A stretch of DNA of 64,000 nucleotides from an uncultured Gammaproteobacteria bacterium (GTDB taxonomy: Bacteria; Pseudomonadota; Gammaproteobacteria; PS1; Pseudothioglobaceae). The DNA lies in the NCBI GenBank assembly GCA_902606745.1, contig CACLHR010000008.1:1-64000 (forward strand). Reading direction: 5' to 3'. Below the pieces are notes generated by a model, which saw only the letters and a program-made list of their open reading frames with translations, searched no databases and was not told the DNA's origin. Below, in pieces: positions 9,293 to 18,010 of this stretch. The translations under genes and the position numbers were made by a program. The number at the start of each line of letters is the position of its first letter. The stretch's first letter is position 1.

Positions 9293-9339
9293 TTCATAAA
9301 TCATCGTATATAATATATAATCATTCGTACCCAAACGAA
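9293..9339 (+). promoter_or_regulatory. Promoter of the FAH-P450 operon with overlapping operator
   Basis: TTCATA at 9293-9298 and TATAAT at 9316-9321 are 17 bp apart; a second TATAAT is at 9309-9314. Immediately downstream, TTCGTACCCAAA (9324-9335) matches the island operator TTCG-N4-CRAA. The same site can also be read as a wider inverted repeat, TTCGT-N6-ACGAA (9324-9339). A repressor here would cover the transcription start. Confidence 0.6.
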
Positions 9340-9354
9340 ATATAGGAATAAAGT

Positions 9355-10245
9355 ATGCCAACCAAAGAATATCGCAAAATACTATTAAATGGACAATCGA
9401 TCCAAGTAACTGTTGAGGGAGATGAGCTAGTTACTGAAGATGGACAAAGTGTTGATATCGAAGAAGCACAACATCTTCCACCTACTCAACCCTCGAAGAT
9501 TATATGTGTACATCTAAACTATGAAAGTCGCGTTAAGGAATATATAACAAAGCTACCACCGGCCCCAACATATTTTCATAAACCTATCACTGCACTTAAT
9601 AGCCATAAAGGTGATGTTGTAAGACCTGAACGTTGCAAATGGCTAAACTATGAAGGCGAGATTGCCATAGTAATCGGTCGAAATTGTCGTAATATAAGCC
9701 CTGCTGATGCGAGACAATACATTGCAGGTTATACGATAGCTAATGATTACGGTTTGCATGATTTTAGAGATACAGATGCAGGGTCAATGCTTAGAGTTAA
9801 AGGTTCAGATACGCTTTGCCCAGTAGGACCAGGTTTAGTTACTGGTTGGGATTTCCATAACAAGGGAATCCGCACAATTGTTAATGGGAAAGTTATGCAA
9901 GATGCTAATACTAGCGAGATGGAGTGGGATATGAACTATCTTCTAGCTGATATAGCTCGCAATATTACTTTAGCACCTGGAGACTTACTACTCTCAGGTA
10001 CACCCGCAAACAGTCGCCCTGTTCAACCAGGTGATGTCGTTGAAGTTGAGGTAGAAGGTTTAGGCCTGCTATCCAATACAATAGTTAATGGTGCCGCTAT
10101 TCGTGATGATGTCGGTGCACAACCTTCTAGCTCTGAAGAGGTTGTATCTACTGCTATGGGTGGTGATTGGGAATTTCGTGGCCAAAGAGCTGCAGGTGGG
10201 CAAGGTGCGAAACATTATAAATCCGCTGTAGAAACTAAAAAATAG
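9355..10245 (+). CDS. Fumarylacetoacetate hydrolase-family enzyme (HpcE/HpaG-like isomerase/decarboxylase)
   Basis: FAH-family enzymes use a divalent metal to cleave or decarboxylate dioxo acids. HpaG/HpcE members decarboxylate and isomerise intermediates of homoprotocatechuate meta-cleavage. The metal-site region YEGEIAIVIGRNCRNIS with its paired glutamates (about residues 99-115), GYTIANDYGLHDF with the aspartate, KGSDTLCPVGP and the C-terminal LLSGTPANSRPVQPGD are clear. A C-terminal tail of about 40 residues after the fold is unusual. An AGGA ribosome site precedes the ATG. It is first in a five-gene operon (FAH, P450, ligase, dehydrogenase, ferredoxin). Confidence 0.88.
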   Translation: MPTKEYRKILLNGQSIQVTVEGDELVTEDGQSVDIEEAQHLPPTQPSKIICVHLNYESRVKEYITKLPPAPTYFHKPITALNSHKGDVVRPERCKWLNYEGEIAIVIGRNCRNISPADARQYIAGYTIANDYGLHDFRDTDAGSMLRVKGSDTLCPVGPGLVTGWDFHNKGIRTIVNGKVMQDANTSEMEWDMNYLLADIARNITLAPGDLLLSGTPANSRPVQPGDVVEVEVEGLGLLSNTIVNGAAIRDDVGAQPSSSEEVVSTAMGGDWEFRGQRAAGGQGAKHYKSAVETKK

Positions 10246-10269
10246 TTGAGCATTATCTCGGAAAAAGTA

Positions 10270-11547
10270 ATGGTAAAAACAGTCAGCCCAAATAACAACG
10301 ACGATATCAATGCAGATATTACTAGTCACGATACTTTTGAAAAAGGCTTTCCACATTTGGCATTTAAACGGATGCGTGATGAAGACCCCTGTGCTTGGAT
10401 AGATGAGACTGATGGTGGAAGCGGTTTCTGGTCAGTCTCCCGATACAAAGATATTAAAGAGGTTAACGGTTTACCAAAAATTTTTAGCTCAGCTCAAGGA
10501 ATTCGTCTAGAAGAGCAATCAAAAGAAGAATACGAAGCTCGCAAGACATTCCAGGAGACTGACCCACCAGTTCATACCCGTCAGAGAATGATGTTTCATC
10601 GTGGATTTACACGTAAACTAATTTCAACCTATGAACCAATGATTCGTGATATTTGTAACGATATTATTAATGAAGCAGTTGACTTGGGTGAAGTCGACGC
10701 CACTAAGGAGATTGCTAGAAAACTACCAATGAGAATGTTGGGTCGTGTTGTTGGTACTCCAGATGAAGATGCAGAGTGGTTAGTTTCAAGAGGTGACTCA
10801 ATGATTGCTAACAGTGACCCAGATTTTACAGACTATGTTATTGACAAGGTTGATACAGATGAATATCGATTTTTGCCTTTTCGCTCACCTGCTGGAAAAG
10901 AGATTTATGATTATGGAGAAAAACAAAAGAGGCTTCGTGAAAATCACGATATGGGTGATGTGATGTCAATGTTATTGCAACCAAACAAGCAGGGAGACAA
11001 GCTATCAGACCTCGAATTTAAAAACTTCTTTGCGCTCATGGTGGCTGCTGGAAATGATACAACTCGATATTCGATGGCATCTTCAATGCATGCTATAGCC
11101 AATAATCCGTATATTTTTGACTGCCTAAAATCTACACCAGATGACGCCCCAGTTTGGGCCAGTGCTACCGAAGAGTTTATCAGATGGGCTTCACCAACTA
11201 TGCACTTTAGACGCACTGCTACGGAGGATTATGAACTTCATGGAAAGCAAATCAGAGAGGGAGACAAAGTCGCTATTTGGTTTACTTCAGGGAATTACGA
11301 TGAACGTAAGTTTTCTGACCCATTTAGTCTTATATTAGAGAGAGAAAATAATCAACATATCGCTTTTGGTCAAGGTGGTCCTCATGCATGCTTGGGTATG
11401 TGGCTTGCACGATTAGAAGTTCGTGTGGCTATGCAGGAATTGCTTAAAAGGGTTTCGAAAATTGAGCAAATCGCCCCCGAAAAATACTTGCGATCTAATT
11501 TTATTCGGGGAATAAAAAACTTGCCTGTTAGGCTAACATCAGCATAA
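10270..11547 (+). CDS. Cytochrome P450
   Basis: Soluble bacterial class I P450. The I-helix motif AGNDTTRY (oxygen activation), the ExxR motif in EEFIRW and the heme-binding loop FGQGGPHACLG with the cysteine ligand at about residue 374 are present. The GGPHxCLG form resembles CYP125/CYP142-type enzymes more than camphor-type ones. I start at ATG 10270 behind GGAAAAAG; the frame is open to a TTG at 10246, right after the FAH stop. The ferredoxin at 14366 in the same operon is the likely electron donor; a dedicated reductase is not in the operon. It probably hydroxylates or dealkylates the island's substrate. Confidence 0.95.
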   Translation: MVKTVSPNNNDDINADITSHDTFEKGFPHLAFKRMRDEDPCAWIDETDGGSGFWSVSRYKDIKEVNGLPKIFSSAQGIRLEEQSKEEYEARKTFQETDPPVHTRQRMMFHRGFTRKLISTYEPMIRDICNDIINEAVDLGEVDATKEIARKLPMRMLGRVVGTPDEDAEWLVSRGDSMIANSDPDFTDYVIDKVDTDEYRFLPFRSPAGKEIYDYGEKQKRLRENHDMGDVMSMLLQPNKQGDKLSDLEFKNFFALMVAAGNDTTRYSMASSMHAIANNPYIFDCLKSTPDDAPVWASATEEFIRWASPTMHFRRTATEDYELHGKQIREGDKVAIWFTSGNYDERKFSDPFSLILERENNQHIAFGQGGPHACLGMWLARLEVRVAMQELLKRVSKIEQIAPEKYLRSNFIRGIKNLPVRLTSA

Positions 11548-11579
11548 TATGGTACTGAATAATTAAGTAAAGGAGAAAA

Positions 11580-12866
11580 ATGAATAATTACAGAAGAGTT
11601 CGAGTGTTATTCTCAGATCACTTGGGTTTAGCAAGAGGAAAATATCAACCTATAAAGACTGCAGCTGGTGGTGAGGCAAGATTTTGTATTAGCCTTTACG
11701 GCCTTACCTATGATAAGCAGTTATTACCAGTACCTGGCAGCGGATTACTTGATGGCTTGCCTGATGTGGTTGCTAAATTCAAAGAAGAAGACGTTCGCCC
11801 TTCCTGGGAAGCTGACACGGGTGTCGTTGTTCCCGATATTGAATTTAAAGGAGAACCTTTGGCGCATTGTGGACGTAATGTATTGAAAAAAACAATAGCC
11901 CAGTTTGAAAAAATAGGTTTAACACCATATGTTGGAATAGAATTAGAAGCCTATGTTTTTCAAAAAGATAGCAATGACAAGTGGGTCCCGTACAATACTC
12001 CAGGAGCCTACGTCTATGGTACCGGTTCAACAGTTGATCCTGTGGGTCTAATTGATGAGGTTTGGGAGCAAGCTGAAGCTTGCGGTATTGAGCTAGAATC
12101 TTTCAACTCAGAGTTCGATTCACCACAATTTGAATTGACTCTAAAGTACGACAAAGCTTTAGAAGCGGTTGATCAGATATTCCTATTTAAAGCGATGGCA
12201 AAAGAGATTTTTGAACAGAATGGTTACTTATTAAGTTTCATGCCAAAACCTTTATCGAAAAACGGTGGAAGTGGAATGCACGTCAATTTTAGTTTTAATG
12301 ATAAAAAAGGCAATAATGCCATTTATGATAAGTCTGCCAAAGATGGATTGTCTGATATTGCAAAAAAATCGATTTCTGGTCTTGTACAACACCATGAAGG
12401 TATGTCGGCTTTACTTGCGCCAACAGTTAATTCTTATCGAAGATTGTTGCCTGCAAGTCTTTCAGGGTATTGGGCAAATTGGGGGTACGACCATCGAGGA
12501 GTGACAACTAGAATACCTGATGAACGTGGCGCAGGTACAAGAATTGAATTTAGAATGGCTGATTGCGCTGCAAATCCTTATACTGCAGTTGCAACAGTTC
12601 TTCAAGCTGCTAAGTTGGGTATAGAGAATGACTATGAATTGCCTGACGCAGAAACTCTAGACTGTCTTGAATCTCAAAGCACAGATAGGCATGTTCCAGA
12701 CAACTTGGCTCTTGCATTGGAGGCTTTAAATGCTGATAAAGTTTTATGTCAGGCGGTAGGCCAAGAGCTGGTAGATAATCATACTGCTATCAAAGAGCAA
12801 GAGTGGCAAGACTATGCCACTCATACAACAGATTGGGAATTTGATCAATACCTGAAATATATCTAG
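11580..12866 (+). CDS. Glutamine synthetase-like gamma-glutamyl-amine ligase
   Basis: The glutamine-synthetase fold includes enzymes that join glutamate to an organic amine (PuuA for putrescine, IpuC for isopropylamine, AtdA1 for aniline). The protein starts directly with the beta-grasp strand VRVLFSDHLGLARGK and keeps the metal/ATP residues in GIELEAYVF, NSEFDSPQFEL, GSGMHVNFSF, NSYRRLLPAS and GTRIEFRMADCAANP. The 428-residue length is a little shorter than the second copy in this window (33645-35003). A strong AAAGGAG site precedes ATG 11580. Its neighbours are a P450, an aldehyde dehydrogenase and, in the converging operon, a GATase-like hydrolase, so amine activation is much likelier than ammonia assimilation. 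Substrate unknown. Confidence 0.85.
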   Translation: MNNYRRVRVLFSDHLGLARGKYQPIKTAAGGEARFCISLYGLTYDKQLLPVPGSGLLDGLPDVVAKFKEEDVRPSWEADTGVVVPDIEFKGEPLAHCGRNVLKKTIAQFEKIGLTPYVGIELEAYVFQKDSNDKWVPYNTPGAYVYGTGSTVDPVGLIDEVWEQAEACGIELESFNSEFDSPQFELTLKYDKALEAVDQIFLFKAMAKEIFEQNGYLLSFMPKPLSKNGGSGMHVNFSFNDKKGNNAIYDKSAKDGLSDIAKKSISGLVQHHEGMSALLAPTVNSYRRLLPASLSGYWANWGYDHRGVTTRIPDERGAGTRIEFRMADCAANPYTAVATVLQAAKLGIENDYELPDAETLDCLESQSTDRHVPDNLALALEALNADKVLCQAVGQELVDNHTAIKEQEWQDYATHTTDWEFDQYLKYI

Positions 12867-12875
12867 GATTGGGTG

Positions 12876-14339
12876 ATGTCAAACAGAATTTCTATAAAAG
12901 GCGTTGAGGTTTCTACGGATCACTATATTAATGGAATGCGAGTTTCGTCCGATAAAAAATTTACCGTCATCAATCCAAATAATCCTAGCGAGGTTCTCGC
13001 CGAAGTGTCAAGAGGTGATGCAAAAATAGCTAAACTTGCAGTTTCTGCTGCCCGAGAAGGATTTAATGTTTGGTCAGAAATGAGTGTTGATGAGCGTGCA
13101 TCGATTATGCACAGGCTAGCTGATCTCATCGAGTCTAATATCGACGATATTTCTCTTATTGAGTGCTTAGATATGGGTATGCGCCATGAAAGTCTAAGAA
13201 ACCGTGTAATTCCTAGAGGTGCTAGAAATTTTCGTTCATATGCAGATATTGCCAAAGAATATAAACCAAGGAAATGGCATTCAAATACTACAAAGAATGA
13301 AATTCAACGTATGCCTAGTGGAATTAGTGTAATTATTACTCCCTGGAATGCACCATTTATGTTGTCTACATGGAAATGTGCACCCGCCCTCGCTGCAGGT
13401 AATAGTGTGATTTTGAAGCCAGCTGAATGGTCACCATTGTCAGCATCATTGTTGGGTGATTTGATAGATGAAGCAGGTTTTCCAGCTGGAGTTTTTAATA
13501 TTGTCCAGGGTATTGGTGAAGAAGTTGGGGCGATACTAGTATCAGACCCAAATGTGAATCGTGTTTCATTTACTGGCTCCCCCGAGGCAGCACGCCATAT
13601 TGGTAAATCAGCCGCTGAAAATATCACTCCATTTACTGGTGAGTTGGGTGGAAAAAGTCCATTAATCATCTTTCCAGACGCAGATCTAGAAGCAGCTGTT
13701 ACAAAGGCAGTAGGACAATTTGATGACTCTGGTCAGATTTGTCTTGCAGGAACTAGATTACTGGTGCATTCGTCCATAAAAAATGAATTTTTAATTCGCT
13801 TCTTAGAACTAACTGCCGAACAAAAATTAGGTGCAAGTTTTGATGATGAAACTGAAATTACGCCGATGATCCACCCAGAACACCTTCAAAGTGTTGCTGG
13901 TTTTGTTGACCGAGCTAAAATTAATGGAGATAAGATTCTTTGCGGCGGAAAGGTATTTAAAAATGGCAAGTTGTGGTACGAGCCAACTTTAATCGAGCCT
14001 GTTTCTAATCAATCTGAAGTGGTTCAAAAAGAAATTTTTGGTCCAGTTTTGACACTTCAAACATTTGACACTGAATCAGAAGCGATCGAGTTGGCAAACA
14101 GTACAGAATATGGTCTTGCCGGAATGCTCTATACCAAGAATCGCGACATCGCTGAACGAGTTGGACGTGCAATTCGCGCAGGCACGGTTTGGGTTAACTG
14201 TTTTCTTATTCGTGACCTGACAGCACCGTTCGGTGGTTTTGGTCTGAGTGGCATTGGACGAGAAGGTGGCGATTATGGAATTGATTTTCATAGTGACTTA
14301 AAAACCTTTCAAATACTTGATGATTCTTTATCTGAATAG
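12876..14339 (+). CDS. Aldehyde dehydrogenase (HpaE/semialdehyde dehydrogenase-like)
   Basis: NAD(P)-dependent aldehyde dehydrogenase of 487 residues. The N-anchor is in TPWNAPF (about 158), the general base in FTGELGGKSP (E256) and the nucleophile in GQICLAGTR (C289). The C-terminal RDLTAPFGGFGLSGIGREGG resembles the motif found in 5-carboxymethyl-2-hydroxymuconate semialdehyde dehydrogenase (HpaE). ATG 12876 sits behind AGGA; a GTG is one codon upstream. It could oxidise the ring-cleavage semialdehyde, or an aldehyde from the gamma-glutamyl amine as PuuC does. Both fit its neighbours. Confidence 0.93.
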   Translation: MSNRISIKGVEVSTDHYINGMRVSSDKKFTVINPNNPSEVLAEVSRGDAKIAKLAVSAAREGFNVWSEMSVDERASIMHRLADLIESNIDDISLIECLDMGMRHESLRNRVIPRGARNFRSYADIAKEYKPRKWHSNTTKNEIQRMPSGISVIITPWNAPFMLSTWKCAPALAAGNSVILKPAEWSPLSASLLGDLIDEAGFPAGVFNIVQGIGEEVGAILVSDPNVNRVSFTGSPEAARHIGKSAAENITPFTGELGGKSPLIIFPDADLEAAVTKAVGQFDDSGQICLAGTRLLVHSSIKNEFLIRFLELTAEQKLGASFDDETEITPMIHPEHLQSVAGFVDRAKINGDKILCGGKVFKNGKLWYEPTLIEPVSNQSEVVQKEIFGPVLTLQTFDTESEAIELANSTEYGLAGMLYTKNRDIAERVGRAIRAGTVWVNCFLIRDLTAPFGGFGLSGIGREGGDYGIDFHSDLKTFQILDDSLSE

Positions 14340-14365
14340 TATTTATATTTTTTAGGATGAGGTAA

Positions 14366-14695
14366 ATGGCAACAGTTAAATACATTTTAGAAGATGGTTC
14401 TGAAGTCTTGATTGAAGCAGATGTAGGACAAAATTTAATGCAATTGGCCCTTGATAATAATCTTGATGGTATTGAAGGTGCGTGCGGTGGCTCCTGTATG
14501 TGTGGTACTTGTCACGTTCTAATTGAATCGGTTAAAGGAAAGCAGCTTGAAGAAAGAGATGAAATGGAAACAATAATAATAGAAATGGAAATCGATGAGC
14601 TTGCTCCTCCTAATAGTCGCCTGGGATGTCAGATTACTATACAAGAAGGGATGGAGTCAATCACGGCACGTATTGCCAATCTCAGTAATTTCTAA
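14366..14695 (+). CDS. 2Fe-2S ferredoxin, adrenodoxin type
   Basis: Small electron carrier with cluster ligands in GACGGSCMCGTC plus a later LGCQ cysteine, the adrenodoxin/putidaredoxin arrangement that serves class I P450s. Length 109 aa. AGGATGAGG precedes the ATG. As last gene of the operon led by the FAH-family gene, it is the natural redox partner of the P450 at 10270. It ends 15 nt from the convergent dioxygenase gene, with no terminator hairpin visible between them. Confidence 0.95.
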   Translation: MATVKYILEDGSEVLIEADVGQNLMQLALDNNLDGIEGACGGSCMCGTCHVLIESVKGKQLEERDEMETIIIEMEIDELAPPNSRLGCQITIQEGMESITARIANLSNF

Positions 14696-14710
14696 TATCT
14701 GGTGTAATAT

Positions 14711-15583
14711 TTAAGTCCAGCCCTCAGCAGGTTGGTCAAACCAAAGATGGACTTGACCAGTTCCTGTGGCGTTTTCGTAGTCACCAAACTGGCGACCTTT
14801 GGCTCGACAATTCACTCCACCAATCGCTTCTGCCATAATTAAATAATGTCCAAATTTACCCTCTGGAGCGTATTTATTATATTCATCCATTCCATCAAAT
14901 ACAGAGCGATGGTCACCTTTTTTTAACCAAGCAATTCGCTTCTCATCGGCTTTCCTTGCTTCTGGTGTAATGACGTGAATAGGGTCAGATGCTTCGTGTT
15001 TCTCGAGTTCATCAAGTGGCCAAAACCTATGACTTAATCCTCCGCTAGCTAATAGTACTACACGCTTATCAGATTGCTCTATGGCTTCTTTCAAGCCCTT
15101 ACCAACCTTCATAAAATGCTCTTTCTTAGCAGTACCACAAATACTCATTGAAAGCCACTGTTCATTAGCTTGGAGATATTCAAGCAAATTAACAGTGGGA
15201 TAATGTATTGGCAGGTGTTCATTGTCGTTGGCAGAGCAACGCACGCCATTTTCATTGATCCGTTCTACAATATTATTTGCTAATTCAGGGTTGCCAGTTA
15301 TATCGAATGGAATGCTGTTCATTGTCCGAGGCAACTCCTCGGATGTATAAAAACCTTGACGCCTTTGATGGCTGGTGACAATGAACTCAACAATCGTAAA
15401 CCAATGCGTGTCAATAACAATAACAACATCGGGCTTGAGTGGCTCTAAGATTTCACGTCGCATGTCTTGAAAACCTGTCACTAACGAGATTTCTTTACCT
15501 TCATTTAGAGCATAACGCTGCTCTTTAGTCATCATGATTGTCGGCGCATGGGATACCAATCCAACCCCTACTATTTCACCCAA
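14711..15583 (-). CDS. Class III extradiol ring-cleavage dioxygenase (LigB family, HpaD/HpcB-like)
   Basis: Non-heme Fe(II) dioxygenase that opens catechol rings next to the hydroxyls. VSHAP with H12 and IDTHW with H60 are the likely iron ligands. YTSEELPRTM and LLASGGLSHRF match the homoprotocatechuate 2,3-dioxygenase HpcB/HpaD of E. coli, as does the GTGQV near the C-terminus. Length 290 aa fits. The start codon is TTG behind GGAG. It has its own promoter and operator at 15650-15702, separate from the sulfatase-transporter operon upstream. The catecholic substrate is inferred only from family resemblance. Confidence 0.88.
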   Translation of the reverse strand: MGEIVGVGLVSHAPTIMMTKEQRYALNEGKEISLVTGFQDMRREILEPLKPDVVIVIDTHWFTIVEFIVTSHQRRQGFYTSEELPRTMNSIPFDITGNPELANNIVERINENGVRCSANDNEHLPIHYPTVNLLEYLQANEQWLSMSICGTAKKEHFMKVGKGLKEAIEQSDKRVVLLASGGLSHRFWPLDELEKHEASDPIHVITPEARKADEKRIAWLKKGDHRSVFDGMDEYNKYAPEGKFGHYLIMAEAIGGVNCRAKGRQFGDYENATGTGQVHLWFDQPAEGWT

Positions 15584-15649
15584 ATTTATTCTCCAAAAAA
15601 ATCAAAAAACGCTCTAACTGCGTAAGCTTAATGAAACAAGCAAAAAATT

Positions 15650-15702
15650 GTTCGTATACGAACGTTATTAATTAATATACTATAACCTCAACTCTGAGTC
15701 AA
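15650..15702 (-). promoter_or_regulatory. Dioxygenase promoter with perfect 14-bp palindromic operator
   Basis: On the minus strand TTGACT (15697-15702) and TATATT (15674-15679) are spaced by 17 bp. The perfect palindrome GTTCGTATACGAAC (15650-15663) follows 10 bp downstream, over the predicted start of transcription. It is the best copy of the TTCG-N4-CRAA motif in the island. Confidence 0.7.
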
Positions 15703-15707
15703 GGAAA

Positions 15708-16427
15708 CTAAGAACAAAAAAACTCCATAATCCACTGAGCCCAAACACTGGAATCAGATTTACCATTTTCAATACGCTGCTTAGCTTTTTCAAGTTCCTG
15801 TTCGGTTAGCACTTTTTTAGTCACTTCAAGAAAGTTATACATAGCGCGTTTTGGTTGTTCTGGATGCCCCTGAAGACAAGCGATATTATTGCCAAGAGTA
15901 TAAGCAAAGTCTGGATAGTCTTTAGTGCTAGCAAAACTGATTGCACCTTCAGGTAATTTAGTGACTCTCTCTTTATTAAAATGATATAGGTCAGTAGTAT
16001 CTAATGTATTCTTCATCCAAGGAAATTTTTTCTTAATTTCTAGAGGGAAGCTCCCTATCATCCACCCTTTTTCGTTATTACCAACAACACCGCCATAATA
16101 CTTTGCAATAAGTTGATGACCGAAACACACTCCAACGATTGGTTTATTTTTATTGTCTGCCTGGCCTACAAACTCTGAAAGCATTCTGATCCAATCATGA
16201 TTATCATGAACACTCACTGGGCTTCCTGTCAATAAGTAACCATCATAACTCTCAATAATGTCAGGAAACTCATACTCCGACACATAAAAAATATCAAATT
16301 TTGCATTGACATTTTCAGGTGCTAGTAAGTCAACAAATTTCTGGCCATCAGTAACACCATTGTCATCACGCCAATGAAATTTAGGCACAGAGTCAAGTAT
16401 CGCAATTTTAATAGGCTGTTCGTTCAT
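15708..16427 (-). CDS. Class I glutamine amidotransferase-like hydrolase, candidate gamma-glutamyl amide hydrolase
   Basis: A stand-alone GATase domain of 239 residues with the nucleophile in GVCFGHQL and the His-x-Glu pair in QGHPEQ. No synthase domain is attached. Homologous stand-alone GATases hydrolyse gamma-glutamyl compounds (PuuD for gamma-glutamyl-GABA, AtdA2 for gamma-glutamylanilide). Its ATG directly follows the sulfatase stop codon with no gap. With the glutamine-synthetase-like ligase at 11580 in the same regulon, release of glutamate from a gamma-glutamylated intermediate is the most economical role. A paralogue lies at 29035-29748. Confidence 0.82.
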   Translation of the reverse strand: MNEQPIKIAILDSVPKFHWRDDNGVTDGQKFVDLLAPENVNAKFDIFYVSEYEFPDIIESYDGYLLTGSPVSVHDNHDWIRMLSEFVGQADNKNKPIVGVCFGHQLIAKYYGGVVGNNEKGWMIGSFPLEIKKKFPWMKNTLDTTDLYHFNKERVTKLPEGAISFASTKDYPDFAYTLGNNIACLQGHPEQPKRAMYNFLEVTKKVLTEQELEKAKQRIENGKSDSSVWAQWIMEFFCS

Positions 16428-17996
16428 CTACCATCTACCAATAATAATTCCTGCCTTCTCGTCTGCTTCAGGTGAGCGTTTATAAAGTTCATCTAAATGA
16501 ACCACGGTTCTTTGCTTTCTTTGTCTTAACCAAGCAAATAATTGCTTTTCAAAGTCAGCTAAACGCTCAGATTGGTCTGGATTTTCAGCTAGGTCATTGA
16601 ACTCATTTGGGTCGTTCAACAAGTCGAACAATTGTGCTCGAAAGCCTTCCCAATAAATATACTTCCAACGAGTATTTTTTATCATGTAGCCTCGACACTT
16701 GTAAGGGTGATGATCAAGAACTTGTCTGGCACCACGATCGCTATAATCTATTTCGGCAAAAACTGTATCACGCCAAGTTGGGTTATCTCCAAAAAGCAAT
16801 GGAACAAGCGATCGACCCTCCATTCTATTAGATGAATATGAGCCTCCCATGGTTTCAACAAGGGTCGGCACTATATCAACAGATTCAATCATTCTATTTT
16901 CATTAGATCCACGAAGATTTTCTGGCATTTCAGGATCAACAATAATCAATGGGATGCGAATAGAAGGTTCATGAAATAAATCCTTTTCACCAAGCCAATG
17001 ATCGCCAAGGTAGTCACCATGATCACTGGTAAAAATAATTAAAGTATTTCTACTTAAATTATTTTCATCCAAAAATATTATAAGTCTACCGATATGATGG
17101 TCAATTTCACTTATTAAGCCCATATAGGTCGGAATTACGTGTCTACGTTTTTCCTCATCAGTGTAGTTTCGAGAATATTCAAGCTGCTGAAAAGCAGAAA
17201 AGACGGGATGAGGATTTTTCATCTCGATCTTATCTTTAACAACCCCTATAACATCACTGTCTTTATACATCTTGTGGTACGGTGAGGGAGCAAGTAGAGG
17301 CCAATGAGGATTAAAGTAGCTCAAATGCAAACACCATGGGGTATCCTTATTTCGAGTAGAAATATACTCCATTGCCCGATTAGTTAGAAAAGCTGTTTCT
17401 GAATGCTGTGCTTCGATATCTGAAGGCAAATGAGCATTTCTCATTTCCCAGCCGCTATATTTCAAACCAGACTTTTTAGTGGCCGTATTGGCTGCGTTTT
17501 CCCAAGGATTATGCATCTCATAGCCTTGAGACAATAAATAATCGTTATAACCAACTCCATCATGGACAATTGGCTCTGGATATAAACCTCCATAATGCTC
17601 AAAAGGTGTAAAACCATTGTCATGACGATTTAGAGCTATTTCAGAATCTAGCGGTATGTTTAGACGGGACAAGCCTTCTGTATTAGGACGTCCTTCGCTT
17701 TTACCTACAACATGCGCTTCACAACCCAAATCACGCATGTAATCACCTAACGTAACTTCGTCCACTTTTATTGGGTCATCATTAGCCATCACCCCATGGC
17801 TAGTCATATAACGACCAGTATAAAAACTTGCCCTGCTAGGACCGCAGAGAGAGGCATTGCAATAACTATTCTCAAACAACATACCTCGACTGGCAAGCAT
17901 ATCAATATTTGGTGTTTTTATGCTGGGATGGCCGGTACAACTGAGATAGTCATGCCTTAGCTGGTCACACATAATAAATAAAATATTTTTAGTCAT
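16428..17996 (-). CDS. Sulfatase / phosphonate monoester hydrolase-family enzyme
   Basis: Alkaline-phosphatase-superfamily hydrolase. The first metal aspartate is in IMCDQLR (D11), and Cys51 in LCGPSRASFYTGR fits the C-x-P-x-R motif that is converted to formylglycine. FTSDHGDYLGDH carries metal ligands. SYFNPHWPLLAPSPYHKMY and SVDIVPTLVETMGG resemble phosphonate monoester hydrolases, which accept sulfate, phosphate and phosphonate esters. There is no signal peptide, so it acts on an imported substrate. It lies between tctA and the GATase gene, suggesting that the transported compound is esterified. No maturase gene is visible in the window. Confidence 0.88.
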   Translation of the reverse strand: MTKNILFIMCDQLRHDYLSCTGHPSIKTPNIDMLASRGMLFENSYCNASLCGPSRASFYTGRYMTSHGVMANDDPIKVDEVTLGDYMRDLGCEAHVVGKSEGRPNTEGLSRLNIPLDSEIALNRHDNGFTPFEHYGGLYPEPIVHDGVGYNDYLLSQGYEMHNPWENAANTATKKSGLKYSGWEMRNAHLPSDIEAQHSETAFLTNRAMEYISTRNKDTPWCLHLSYFNPHWPLLAPSPYHKMYKDSDVIGVVKDKIEMKNPHPVFSAFQQLEYSRNYTDEEKRRHVIPTYMGLISEIDHHIGRLIIFLDENNLSRNTLIIFTSDHGDYLGDHWLGEKDLFHEPSIRIPLIIVDPEMPENLRGSNENRMIESVDIVPTLVETMGGSYSSNRMEGRSLVPLLFGDNPTWRDTVFAEIDYSDRGARQVLDHHPYKCRGYMIKNTRWKYIYWEGFRAQLFDLLNDPNEFNDLAENPDQSERLADFEKQLFAWLRQRKQRTVVHLDELYKRSPEADEKAGIIIGRW

Positions 17997-18010
17997 TCAA
18001 TTAATGTAGA

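Noticed and set aside
11580-12866. Ordinary glutamine synthetase (glnA)
   Set aside because: It lacks the GlnA length and the adenylylation-site region, and sits in a catabolic operon with a P450 and a dehydrogenase rather than with glnL/glnG or nitrogen-control genes.
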